From Spirochaetia bacterium (GTDB taxonomy: Bacteria; Spirochaetota; Spirochaetia; Treponematales; Breznakiellaceae), in the NCBI GenBank assembly GCA_026002025.1, contig BOAU01000049.1, forward strand, positions 1-15,530: a stretch of 15,530 bases of DNA, in the 5' to 3' direction. The notes below the pieces were generated by a model that saw only the letters and a program-made list of their open reading frames with translations, was not told the origin of the DNA and did not search any database. This document shows, one piece after another, positions 1 through 7,889 of this stretch. Each line of letters starts with the position of its first letter. Position 1 is the stretch's first letter. The translations under genes and the position numbers were made by a program.

Positions 1-69
1 CCTCAGCCATTCGTCCTCAATGTGTTCCTGCAATCTCCCAAACCGCCTGCTCCCCTCCCATTGCTCCAT
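1..69 (-). CDS. Possible 5' end of an unidentified minus-strand gene (partial)
   Basis: An open frame runs off the left edge of the window. It starts at ATG (69-67) and gives 23 residues rich in E, R and W, beginning MEQWEGSRRFGRLQEHIEDE. An AAGGGG Shine-Dalgarno-like sequence sits at 78-73, three bases before the ATG, which is rather close. An in-frame TGA lies just upstream, so the frame cannot extend further. The fragment is too short to assign to a family and may be chance. If real, it would be divergent from the AraC-type regulator and share its upstream region. Confidence 0.25.
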   Translation of the reverse strand, partial: MEQWEGSRRFGRLQEHIEDEWLR

Positions 70-201
70 AGGCCCCTTGTTCAGGATAGCTCATTTTCGC
101 TTCTTTTTTCTTAAGTTTATGATGTTGTGTGAGGCGGCACTGATAAAAAACTTCAAATCTTCAATATACATAGTAATTGGAAAAAGTATACCACAGTATG
201 A

Positions 202-240
202 GCCGGTTTGTACATCCGGCAGCCGAAGTCGGCGTACAAG
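202..240. repeat. Nested inverted repeat upstream of the AraC-type gene
   Basis: Two inverted repeats are stacked here. TTGTAC at 208-213 pairs with GTACAA at 234-239. Inside that, GCCGA at 222-226 pairs with TCGGC at 229-233 across a two-base AG loop. On the right the two arms are contiguous. On the left they are separated by eight bases. A further GCCGG (202-206) can pair with CCGGC (216-220). The element ends about 50 bases before the proposed regulator start. It could be an operator, an RNA stem or a dispersed genomic repeat. The sequence alone does not decide. Confidence 0.4.
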
Positions 241-251
241 GCCGTCAAGGA

Positions 252-284
252 TTGCTTTAACAAAAAGTAACTTTATAGTACTAT
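252..284 (+). promoter_or_regulatory. Candidate promoter of the AraC-type gene
   Basis: Two overlapping sigma70-like readings are possible: TTGCTT (252-257), 16 bases, TATAGT (274-279), or TTAACA (257-262), 16 bases, TACTAT (279-284). Either would start transcription only a few bases before the proposed ATG at 293, giving an almost leaderless mRNA. This fits the absence of a clear ribosome binding site there, but the call is weak. Confidence 0.3.
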
Positions 285-292
285 ACCCAGGT

Positions 293-1195
293 ATGGCTAA
301 AGCTGATGATGGGGGAGGTTTTCTGCATTACCTTCCCTATAGTGAAGAAGATGAAAAACTGGGAATGGTCTGTACCACCGCCGGCAATATCAAGATTGCC
401 CCGAATACGGTCTATCCCCCAAGAATGATAGAGCATCCGGTGATCTTTCGGAAGGTTGCCGAGGGCCGGATTCTGCCGGAATTCCAGATTCTCTATATAA
501 CCGAAGGGGAGGGGATCTTTACTACCGGGGATAACACCTATACCGTAAGGCCCGGTTCCATGCTGCTGCTTCTGCCGGGGATCAAGCATCAGTATAAGCC
601 GGTGTATGAAATCGGCTGGCATGAATATTGGGTCGGCTTTAACGGCGCGTATTTTCATCGGCTCCTCCAGCAGAACATCCTTTCCAAAGAGAATATCTTT
701 TTTGAAATCGGCCTCCACGATTATATTCTGACCATTTTCGATCGTATCTTTGATGAAGTGACGGCCCAGCGGCCCCTCTTTCAGTTTAAGGCCTGTGTGG
801 AAATTCTTTCCCTGATTTCGGAAATGCTGGCCCACGAACGCCGGCAGAAGCAGCCCAATAACTATCAGAAGATCGTGGATAAAGCCAAATGCATAATGGA
901 ATCCAATATTTACAATGTGATCAATCTGCCCAATATCGCGGATGAAATCGGAATCAGCACATCCCGACTCAACGAAATTTTCAAGACCTACACCTCCATG
1001 ACTCCCTATCAGTATTTTATCCATATTAAGATACTGAAGGCTGAAAACCTTCTGGAACAGGAGGACGCATCCATCAAGGAGATCTCCTTCCGGCTTGGAT
1101 TTGAGGATCAGCAGTACTTTTCCCGGCTCTTCAGAAAGAAAACCGGTATTACCCCTTCCCGATGGAAAAATCTCTATATCAGTAATGCTGAATAG
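293..1195 (+). CDS. AraC/XylS-family transcriptional regulator
   Basis: A predicted 300-residue cytoplasmic DNA-binding regulator with the two-part AraC layout. Residues ~15-130 form a cupin-like ligand-binding domain (ILPEFQILYITEGEG, then RPGSMLLLLPGIKHQYKP and GWHEYWVGFNG). The last ~105 residues hold two helix-turn-helix units, the first around LPNIADEIGISTSRLNEIF and the second around SIKEISFRLGFEDQQYFSRL, closing with the family signature FRKKTGITPSRW. The ATG at 293 is chosen because the peptide just after it, FLHYLPYSEEDEKLG, resembles the start of known members. The open frame extends back to position 20, but that stretch has non-protein-like composition. No clear Shine-Dalgarno precedes 293. 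Regulators of this type usually sense sugars and control neighbouring glycoside hydrolase genes. The gene ends nine bases before the fliG-like frame and may be cotranscribed with it. The inducer and target genes are unknown. Confidence 0.85.
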   Translation: MAKADDGGGFLHYLPYSEEDEKLGMVCTTAGNIKIAPNTVYPPRMIEHPVIFRKVAEGRILPEFQILYITEGEGIFTTGDNTYTVRPGSMLLLLPGIKHQYKPVYEIGWHEYWVGFNGAYFHRLLQQNILSKENIFFEIGLHDYILTIFDRIFDEVTAQRPLFQFKACVEILSLISEMLAHERRQKQPNNYQKIVDKAKCIMESNIYNVINLPNIADEIGISTSRLNEIFKTYTSMTPYQYFIHIKILKAENLLEQEDASIKEISFRLGFEDQQYFSRLFRKKTGITPSRWKNLYISNAE

Positions 1196-1204
1196 TATGA
1201 CCTT

Positions 1205-2464
1205 GTGGCGGGCGGCAAAATATCGTACCCTGTGAACATGGATAAACCTCAGGTCCCCGGCGCATTGCGGGGTGTGGCTGCCTATCAGCAGACCCTGCAA
1301 AAAAAAGGTTCCGAAGCGGACCCATCCGCCGCCCCGGAGCCTGCGGGGCTGGTCAAGACGCTGAAGTCCCCTCAGGCGGCGCAGTCGGGGCTTGGAAAAA
1401 TTCCGGCAAAAACTCCGGGGGGAATTCCCCAAACCATCAAACGCGAAGCCGGTGACGGAACTGAAGATTCAAAGTACCGCCGGGTTGCTAAATTCCTCAT
1501 CCTTATCGGCGGGGACGAGGCTTCCCGGATATTATCCCACCTTGAAGGCGAGCAGGTTGAGGCGATCTCCCGAGAAATTGCCTCCATCAGGGGCATTACC
1601 GCGGAAGAGGGGGAGGCGATTCTTGAAGAATTCAAGTCCCTGCTTGCCTCATCCTATGCCTATTCCGGCTCCACAGCCGGGGGCGTGGAGGCGGCCCGCA
1701 GGCTTTTGTACGCCGCCTTTGGCCCGGAAAAAGGGGAGGCCCTCCTCAACAAATCGGTCCCCGACTCACGGGAAAATCCCTTCGGCTTTCTGGAGGATTT
1801 TTCCGGGGATCAGGTTGTGCTCCTTTTAAAAGAGGAAGCCCCCTCCACGGCGGCGCTGATCCTCTCCCGGCTTCCCCCGAAATTTTCCGCCGCGGTGCTG
1901 GCCCGTACCACCGGGGAACGCAAACTTGAGATCGTCCGCCGCATCGCCAGGATGGATCAGGTTGCCCCGGAGGTGATTGAACGGGTTGCATCGGCCCTTA
2001 AGGAAAAGGCCCGCCACATCGGCGCCGCCGGGGCGGCCGTGGATATGGACGGCATGAGCGCCCTGGCGGAAATTCTCAAAGCCGGGGATTATTCCTTTGG
2101 GGACCGGCTCCTCAATGAGCTTGAAAACGAGGACCCCGCTTTGGGCCGTACTTTAAAGGAACGGCTCTACACCCTGGATGATGTGATTACCGCCGAGGAC
2201 AAACCTTTGCAGGACAAACTCAGGACCATGTCCGACCATGACATCGCCCTGCTCCTCAAGGGCAAGGCTTCGGACTTTGTTGAAAAACTGCTTTCCAATG
2301 TGTCCGCCCAGCGGCGCGGCCTTATCCGCGAGGAAGGTGAAATTATGGGCGCCGTGCCCCGGAAAGAAGTTGATGAGGCGTCGCAGAATTTTCTTGCCTG
2401 GTTCAGGCTCAACCGCGAAGCGGGCAATATTCTATTACTTTCAGATGAGGATTTAGTGCAATGA
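1205..2464 (+). CDS. fliG: FliG-like flagellar motor switch protein with N-terminal extension
   Basis: FliG forms the cytoplasmic switch ring of the flagellar motor, linking the MS ring to the stator and to FliM. The first ~90 residues are a low-complexity P/A/K/G-rich extension not found in canonical FliG. The FliG core starts near residue 91 (YRRVAKFLILIGGDEASRIL). The middle domain carries EEAPSTAALILSRLPP (from ~210), where canonical proteins have EHPQTxALILSxL, so the EHPQ patch reads EAPS. The C-terminal domain is recognisable from LYTLDDVITAEDKPLQDKL through HDIALLLKGKASDFVEKLLS to the GAVPRKEVDEA segment. At 419 residues it exceeds the usual ~335-345. The start is uncertain: GTG 1205, GTG 1232 or ATG 1238 are all in frame and none has a good ribosome binding site. 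The stop overlaps the next start (ATGA, 2461-2464). Spirochaetes commonly have two FliG proteins, and the divergent motif suggests this is the non-canonical copy (inference). Confidence 0.85.
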   Translation: MAGGKISYPVNMDKPQVPGALRGVAAYQQTLQKKGSEADPSAAPEPAGLVKTLKSPQAAQSGLGKIPAKTPGGIPQTIKREAGDGTEDSKYRRVAKFLILIGGDEASRILSHLEGEQVEAISREIASIRGITAEEGEAILEEFKSLLASSYAYSGSTAGGVEAARRLLYAAFGPEKGEALLNKSVPDSRENPFGFLEDFSGDQVVLLLKEEAPSTAALILSRLPPKFSAAVLARTTGERKLEIVRRIARMDQVAPEVIERVASALKEKARHIGAAGAAVDMDGMSALAEILKAGDYSFGDRLLNELENEDPALGRTLKERLYTLDDVITAEDKPLQDKLRTMSDHDIALLLKGKASDFVEKLLSNVSAQRRGLIREEGEIMGAVPRKEVDEASQNFLAWFRLNREAGNILLLSDEDLVQ

Positions 2465-5400
2465 ATACAGTGAAGACAGCATTGGTGAAGGGCCAGGTAC
2501 TGGACAGCGGTTTTGAAATTCTCGACATCGTGGACCTTGCGGAATTGGAGGCCGTCGGCATTTGGGCCCGGCACCAGAAAAGCAGGGCCGAGGTTTTTCA
2601 TGTCTTAAACGATGACAAGGAAAACCTCTTCGGCTTCGGCTTTGCCACCGCCACGGAGGATTCCACCGGGGTGGCCCACATCCTGGAACATTCGGTGCTC
2701 TGCGGCTCAGAGAACTATCCCCTCAAGGACGCCTTTTTGATCATGGAGCAGGGGAGCCTTCAAACCTACCTGAATGCCTGGACCTTCCCCGACAAGACCG
2801 TCTACCCCTCAAGTTCCGTGAACGAGCACGACTACTTCAACCTGATGGGGGTCTACGGCGATGCGGTGTTCCGCCCCCTCCTTTCCGAATGGACTTTTAT
2901 GCAGGAAGGCCACCGCTTGGCCCTTCCCACCGCTAAATCGAAAAAGTCCGACAACAGTAAAACTGATGATGACGGCAAGGCTGCCGAGGGAATGCACATC
3001 ACCGGCGTGGTTTATAACGAGATGAAGGGGGCCTATTCGTCCTTGGATACCTATGCCGGTCTCTGGTCCGTCAAGGCGGTGCTCCCTGACACCCCCTACG
3101 CCTACGAATCCGGCGGCGATCCGGAAGTTATCCCCGATCTAAGCTGGGAAGATTTAAGGGAATTTCACCGGCAGCGCTATTCCCCGGCGAACTGCCGGAT
3201 CTTCCTTGCGGGAAATATCCCCACGGAAAAACAGCTTTCCTACCTTAACGAAAAATTCTTCTCATCCCTAGAACCGGGACAGGCGGCCGCGCCGGTTGCC
3301 CTTGCGGAACGCTGGGAAACAAAGCGCAGCTTCAATGTTCCCTGCCCGGCGGGTGGGGATGCCAAGCCCTCGGTGTTCATTTCCTGGCTCTGCACCGGCG
3401 CGGAACACACCGATGAGGTGATCGCCCTGGGGGCTCTGACCGAGGTCCTCCTGGGCCACGACGGCTCCCCCCTCACCCGGACACTGATCGAGTCGGGCCT
3501 TGGGGAAGACCTGTCCCCCGCTTCGGGGCTGGAAAGCGAAATCCGGGAGCTGCTTTTCGTGGCAGGTCTCCGGGGAGTGGAAAAGGGAAACGCCGCCAAA
3601 GTTGAGGAGCTTATCTTTGGCGAACTGCGGCGGCTCGTCAAAGAGGGGATTCCCCAGGAGGAGATTGAGGCGGCCCTGCTCTCCATGGAATTTGCCCACC
3701 GGGAAATCCGGCGATCCAATGGCCCCTTCTCGCTGGTGTGGCTGCGGCGATCCCTCACGGGCTGGATTCATGGGGCCAAGCCCTGGGACAAACTCCTCTT
3801 TCTGCCGAGCCTGAACAAAATAAAAGAGCGTGTTGCGGCGGATCAGGCAGCGAAGCTTTCCCCGGCAAGCCGCTACTTTGAATCCCTTATCCAAAAGTAC
3901 TTTCTCGATAACCCCCACCGGGCGCTGGTTACTATCGAGCCTGAAACGGATTTTATTGAAAGGCAGGAAAAGCGGCTGGCGGAAAAGCTCGCCAAAAAAG
4001 CCGCCGCCTTAAGCGAGACGGAAAAGCAAACCATTCAGGAAAAAAATGAAGCCCTGGACCAGTACCAGAATTTGCGTGACGGCCCGGAGGCCCTGGCAAC
4101 GATCCCCCACCTTTCCCGCACGGACCTTTCCGCGGAAATCGAAAAGATACCCCGTGGGCTCCACGATGCCGGGGGAGTTCCACTGGCGGCCCATGAACTT
4201 TTTACCAACGGCATCACCTATGCGGACCTTGCCTTCCCGGCGGATATCCTTCCCCCGGCGGACTACCCCTGGCTGCCCTTCTTTTCACGGGCCGTGGTTT
4301 CCGTGGGCCTCCCCGGCATGGATTACGGCGAAGTGTCCAGCCTTCTGGCCCGCACCGCCGGCGGCTTCCACGGGGCGCTTAGGAGCAGTTCATCCGCGCC
4401 CGGCGCGGGCCGCAGTATTTCTACACCCGCAGGCATCTTCGATCTGGGGGGCCGGGACTGGCTCATCTACCGCCTCAAGGCCCTGGACGAAAAAATAGAG
4501 CCCTCGTTGGACCTGGCCCTGCGGCTCATCACCGAGGCGGACTTTTCCGACCAGCGCCGCATCCGGGATCTGGTCCTGGAAATGAAGAACCAGGCCGACT
4601 CCAGTCTGGCCCCTGCAGGCCACAGCTACGCCTCAACCCGCTCGGCCCGGTACTCTTCCCGCTCATCCACGGTGGACGAAATCTGGAACGGCCTGGGGCA
4701 GATTGATTTTGCCCACTACCTTGCCGATCTGGACATTGCCGAAATCATCCGCCGTCTTACCGCCATTCGGGATACCCTGGCCGGAAAAGGCGGCCTTATC
4801 GCCAACTTTACCGGTTCCGCCGAAGCCCTTGGTGCTTATCACTCACTCGCCTCAGCCTCCTTCCGGCGCTTCGGCGCTCCCCGTCCCCGGAATCCCGCTT
4901 CTGCGGAGGCTGCCGCCTTTTACCCCTTGCTTAATAACGCTTCCCCCACTCTCCAAGAACCCGCTTGCGCAGGGGAGGCCGCAGTCACCGTCCCCGGCGC
5001 GGAAGTTTTTGCATCCCCCTCATTACAGATCGGTTTTGCCGCCATGACCCTGAAATCTGCGCCTTTCAACGCCCCGGAACAGGCCGCCGAATCGGTGCTG
5101 GCCCATCAGCTTTCAACCGGGGCGCTCTGGGAGGACATTCGCATGAAGGGCGGGGCCTACGGGGCCTTTGCCCACACCGACAGCCTTGAGGGGATTTTCG
5201 GCCTTTCCACCTACCGGGACCCCAATCCCGGCCGGTCCCTGGAATCCTTCGCTTCAATAATGAAAGATTTGGCGGAACCAAAAGGCAACAAAGAACCCTG
5301 GTACCGGAACGAAGACCTTCTGGAAAAGGCCATCATCGGTTCCTATTCACGGGAGATCCGTCCCCGGACCAGCGCTGAAAAGGGCGCCGTCGATTTTTCC

Positions 5401-5613
5401 CGCTTCCTCTACGGCATTGAGGACACGGTCCGGCAGCGGAGGCTGGAAAAACTTATCCAGGTTTCCGGCGACGAGATCGCCGTTGTCCTGCGGCGGCTCG
5501 CGTCCCAGGACGGTTCGGCGCAAGGCGGCGCGCCCGTAATTGTGGCGGGAACCGCAGCTGCGGAAAAGGCCGCCAAAGCGCTGGGGGTCACACCGAAGGC
5601 GCTGCCGGTATAG
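2461..5613 (+). CDS. M16C zinc metallopeptidase, presequence protease/falcilysin type
   Basis: A 1050-residue protein close to the usual length of the PreP/Cym1/falcilysin group, which encloses and degrades short unstructured peptides. The inverted zinc motif HILEH is at residues 73-77 (H73, catalytic E76, H77) inside the typical HSVLCGSENYPLKDAF context. The third ligand is predicted as E187 in VVYNEMKGAYSS. The second half has the noncatalytic partner domain, with KGGAYGAFAH near 896 and FGLSTYRDPNP, the conserved substrate-anchoring region of M16C enzymes. A charged lysine/aspartate-rich insert (about 157-178) lies just before the E187 segment. No signal peptide is visible, so a cytoplasmic role in peptide turnover is likely. 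The ATG overlaps the TGA of the fliG-like gene, implying translational coupling. A hairpin with the stop codon in its loop lies at the 3' end. The family call is firm. The physiological substrate is unknown. Confidence 0.92.
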   Translation: MNTVKTALVKGQVLDSGFEILDIVDLAELEAVGIWARHQKSRAEVFHVLNDDKENLFGFGFATATEDSTGVAHILEHSVLCGSENYPLKDAFLIMEQGSLQTYLNAWTFPDKTVYPSSSVNEHDYFNLMGVYGDAVFRPLLSEWTFMQEGHRLALPTAKSKKSDNSKTDDDGKAAEGMHITGVVYNEMKGAYSSLDTYAGLWSVKAVLPDTPYAYESGGDPEVIPDLSWEDLREFHRQRYSPANCRIFLAGNIPTEKQLSYLNEKFFSSLEPGQAAAPVALAERWETKRSFNVPCPAGGDAKPSVFISWLCTGAEHTDEVIALGALTEVLLGHDGSPLTRTLIESGLGEDLSPASGLESEIRELLFVAGLRGVEKGNAAKVEELIFGELRRLVKEGIPQEEIEAALLSMEFAHREIRRSNGPFSLVWLRRSLTGWIHGAKPWDKLLFLPSLNKIKERVAADQAAKLSPASRYFESLIQKYFLDNPHRALVTIEPETDFIERQEKRLAEKLAKKAAALSETEKQTIQEKNEALDQYQNLRDGPEALATIPHLSRTDLSAEIEKIPRGLHDAGGVPLAAHELFTNGITYADLAFPADILPPADYPWLPFFSRAVVSVGLPGMDYGEVSSLLARTAGGFHGALRSSSSAPGAGRSISTPAGIFDLGGRDWLIYRLKALDEKIEPSLDLALRLITEADFSDQRRIRDLVLEMKNQADSSLAPAGHSYASTRSARYSSRSSTVDEIWNGLGQIDFAHYLADLDIAEIIRRLTAIRDTLAGKGGLIANFTGSAEALGAYHSLASASFRRFGAPRPRNPASAEAAAFYPLLNNASPTLQEPACAGEAAVTVPGAEVFASPSLQIGFAAMTLKSAPFNAPEQAAESVLAHQLSTGALWEDIRMKGGAYGAFAHTDSLEGIFGLSTYRDPNPGRSLESFASIMKDLAEPKGNKEPWYRNEDLLEKAIIGSYSREIRPRTSAEKGAVDFSRFLYGIEDTVRQRRLEKLIQVSGDEIAVVLRRLASQDGSAQGGAPVIVAGTAAAEKAAKALGVTPKALPV

Positions 5614-5636
5614 CGGTAGATTCCTAATCATTTTTC
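5602..5636 (+). terminator. Weak hairpin terminator after the M16C peptidase
   Basis: CTGCCG (5602-5607) pairs with CGGTAG (5614-5619), with one G-T wobble and a six-base loop that contains the TAG stop codon. A T-rich but interrupted tract follows, ending in TTTTT (5631-5635). It could separate the upstream operon from the GH42 genes. The stem is short, so termination may be partial. Confidence 0.3.
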
Positions 5637-5646
5637 AGGATTATTA

Positions 5647-5655
5647 TGATATAAT
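5647..5655 (+). promoter_or_regulatory. Extended -10 promoter element before the GH42 pair
   Basis: TGATATAAT matches the extended -10 consensus (TGnTATAAT) exactly. The sequence 17 bases upstream (ATCATT) does not resemble a -35 box, but extended -10 promoters can do without one. Transcription would start near 5662, inside the ribosome binding site region, so the leader would be very short. TTCAGG occurs on both sides of the element (from 5635 and 5658), a possible regulator half-site. Confidence 0.4.
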
Positions 5656-5672
5656 TATTCAGGGGGAACAGG

Positions 5673-7880
5673 GTGAAAACGAATCATGTAATACAGGATG
5701 CATCCCTGATTGTGGAGCATCCCTTTTTAAAGAAGTACGAGGCGCAAAGTACTGCACCGGTAGAGATTGGGGCGGTCTATTATCGCCGGTCCAACCCCCC
5801 GGAATACGATTGGGAGCGGGACTACCGTGTTGCTCGGGAAGACGGCCACACCATGTTCCGCCACTGGTTCACCTGGAATTCGATTCATATTGCCCCGGAT
5901 GTCTTTGACTTTGAGAATTTTGATAAACACCTGGCCCTGGCGGCAAAATACGGCATCAAGACCATCATTGCCGAGCATATCTACGAGGCCCCGGACTGGC
6001 TCTACCACAAGTACCCCCATGCCCGGCTGGAAACCGCCAACGGTTCCCGGTTCCACAGCTATATGGGACACTCCAATGCCATCGGCCTTACCAAAATGTG
6101 CCTGGACAACCCGGAGGTTCTGACCGAGGCGAAGCGCTTCCTCTTTGAGCTGGCCAAACATTACCGGGACAATCCGGGGCTCTACGGCTACGATATCTGG
6201 AACGAATGTTCCCTCTACGATGCCCGGTCCCTCTGCTACTGTCCCGCCACCCAGGCGGCCTTCCGTACCTGGCTGCGGGAAAAATACAACGATAATCTGG
6301 ACAAGCTCCGTAATGCCTGGCGGCGTTACAGTATCACTAACTGGGATGAGGTGGAAATGCCCCGGCAGATCCAGCCTTTCCCCGACACAATGGACATGGT
6401 CCATTTCCAGAACGATAAGGCCCAGGAATGGTTCAAAATGCGCCGGGACACGATCCGGGAAGCGGACAGAAAGAACTTCATCGTGGCCCACGGCAACGCA
6501 AAACATTTCTGCGACATCCCCGCCTGCGGGGACGACTTCCGCCCGGTAGAGCACGTGGACATCTACGGCTATACCTTTTGGTACGGTAACCACTGCCACA
6601 CCATGCTGGGCAGCGACATGATCCGTATCGCCTCGGCGGGCAAGGAATTCTGGCGCGCCGAGGCAATCGGCAACTCCGACTGGCAGGATCGGGGGGGTAA
6701 AACGGGGGCCGGTCCCTTGCCAATCGAAGAAAAGGATGTAATGGGGAACCCGGCGAACATCCGGCTGGATGCCCTGGAATCCTTTGCGGCGGGCTCCCGG
6801 GGCTTTATCAACCCCCGCTGGCGGGCATTGCAGGAGGGCCCCCTCTTTGATGGTTTCGGCTGGTACAACCTGGACGGGACCCGGAGCGAGCGATCCGATG
6901 AAATCAAAAAAATCGCCCAATGGGCCAACGATCCCAAAAACCTTCCCCTCTGGAAGGCCCAGCCGGTCAAAGGCCAGGTAGGCTTACTATTGCTGGAAGA
7001 CGCCCAGATTTTCTGCTACAGCTTTTATCGGTCCACCGATTATTATTCCCTGGCCTATCAGGGGGCCTATGAAGCCTTCCTGGACAGCAATATCCAGGCG
7101 GACCCCATCATCCTGGATCGCATCGACAATTATGACATCCTCTACCTCCCCTTCCCCATCGCCCTTGCGGATACTGTGATCGAAAAGCTGATCAAGTGGG
7201 TGGAAAAAGGGGGAACCCTCATCGCCGAAGGCTGCTTCGCTTATTTCAGCGCCGGGGGTCACGCCTACGAGCATCAGCCCGGCCGGGGTCTGGATGCGCT
7301 GGTTGGGGCCAAACAGGACACGGTTTCTTTTGCCCCGGACCGCTGGCAGGGTCTGGAATTTTCCTCCGCCTGGGGCAGAAGTTCAGGCGGCGTTTTCAGG
7401 CAGAGCTTTGTTCCCACCACCGGAAAGGCCGTTGCCTGGTACGATGACGGCAAGGCCGCGATTGTAGAAAACAGCTACGGCAAGGGCAAAGTGCGGACCA
7501 TCGGCACCATGGCAGGCTACGGCTACAAACTTACCAAAGGGAACTCCGCCGGAGCCTGCGGAGGGGAACCGAGTGCCGGCAAGCGGCAAAACCTGGGGCT
7601 TTTCGCCTCGGCCCTGCCCTTCGCCGGGGTCAGCCCCCTTATCCGCGCGGATTACAATACCGGCCTGATCCCCCGGATCTGGGCCAATAACAGCGAAACC
7701 TTCCTCTGGTGCCTGAACCAGGAATGCTATCCCCAGGAGGTGATCCTGGAACTGAACGACAAGTATCTCAGTGTAGGCTCTGCAGAAATCCTCCGGGGAG
7801 GACAGGCAAGCGTCACGGGCCGCCTCATCCGGTTCAGTCTTCCCGGCCGGGACGCGGCGGTGTACCGGCTTAATATTTAA
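5673..7880 (+). CDS. GH42-family glycoside hydrolase (probable beta-galactosidase), copy 1
   Basis: A 735-residue protein that would hydrolyse terminal beta-galactosides, or a related glycosidic bond, in the cytoplasm; no signal peptide is seen. Residues ~28-420 form the GH42 TIM barrel. GYDIWNEC provides the predicted acid/base E178, and EFWRAEAIG provides the predicted nucleophile E330. Residues ~430-640 match the glutamine-amidotransferase-like trimerisation domain (GTLIAEGCFAYFS), followed by a short C-terminal beta domain. In characterised GH42 enzymes four cysteines bind zinc. Here C143, C188 and C190 are present but the fourth position is T193. The start is GTG 5673, supported by AGGGGG at 5661-5666, six bases away. 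It has a ~22-residue N-terminal extension relative to copy 2. The next gene follows after nine bases, so the two are cotranscribed. Galactoside specificity is the family default. Arabinopyranosides or another sugar remain possible. Confidence 0.85.
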   Translation: MKTNHVIQDASLIVEHPFLKKYEAQSTAPVEIGAVYYRRSNPPEYDWERDYRVAREDGHTMFRHWFTWNSIHIAPDVFDFENFDKHLALAAKYGIKTIIAEHIYEAPDWLYHKYPHARLETANGSRFHSYMGHSNAIGLTKMCLDNPEVLTEAKRFLFELAKHYRDNPGLYGYDIWNECSLYDARSLCYCPATQAAFRTWLREKYNDNLDKLRNAWRRYSITNWDEVEMPRQIQPFPDTMDMVHFQNDKAQEWFKMRRDTIREADRKNFIVAHGNAKHFCDIPACGDDFRPVEHVDIYGYTFWYGNHCHTMLGSDMIRIASAGKEFWRAEAIGNSDWQDRGGKTGAGPLPIEEKDVMGNPANIRLDALESFAAGSRGFINPRWRALQEGPLFDGFGWYNLDGTRSERSDEIKKIAQWANDPKNLPLWKAQPVKGQVGLLLLEDAQIFCYSFYRSTDYYSLAYQGAYEAFLDSNIQADPIILDRIDNYDILYLPFPIALADTVIEKLIKWVEKGGTLIAEGCFAYFSAGGHAYEHQPGRGLDALVGAKQDTVSFAPDRWQGLEFSSAWGRSSGGVFRQSFVPTTGKAVAWYDDGKAAIVENSYGKGKVRTIGTMAGYGYKLTKGNSAGACGGEPSAGKRQNLGLFASALPFAGVSPLIRADYNTGLIPRIWANNSETFLWCLNQECYPQEVILELNDKYLSVGSAEILRGGQASVTGRLIRFSLPGRDAAVYRLNI

Positions 7881-7889
7881 GGAGTATGT

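Noticed and set aside
20..292. N-terminal extension of the AraC-type regulator
   Set aside because: The frame is open but the residues are Cys/Ser/Arg/Phe-rich with no family similarity, and the stretch contains the inverted repeat and promoter-like boxes.
281..1432. Long minus-strand open frame of 383 codons antisense to the AraC-type gene
   Set aside because: It spans the AraC-type gene and the start of fliG, both with clear family motifs, and its translation shows no recognisable domain.
5674..5687. CcpA/cre-like site (TGAAAACGAATCAT) at the start of GH42 copy 1
   Set aside because: Only the left half fits the consensus; the right half lacks the matching symmetry, and the site lies in the coding region.
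5727..6920. Minus-strand open frame of 397 codons antisense to GH42 copy 1
   Set aside because: It mirrors GC-rich codons of a well-supported GH42 gene and has no domain of its own.
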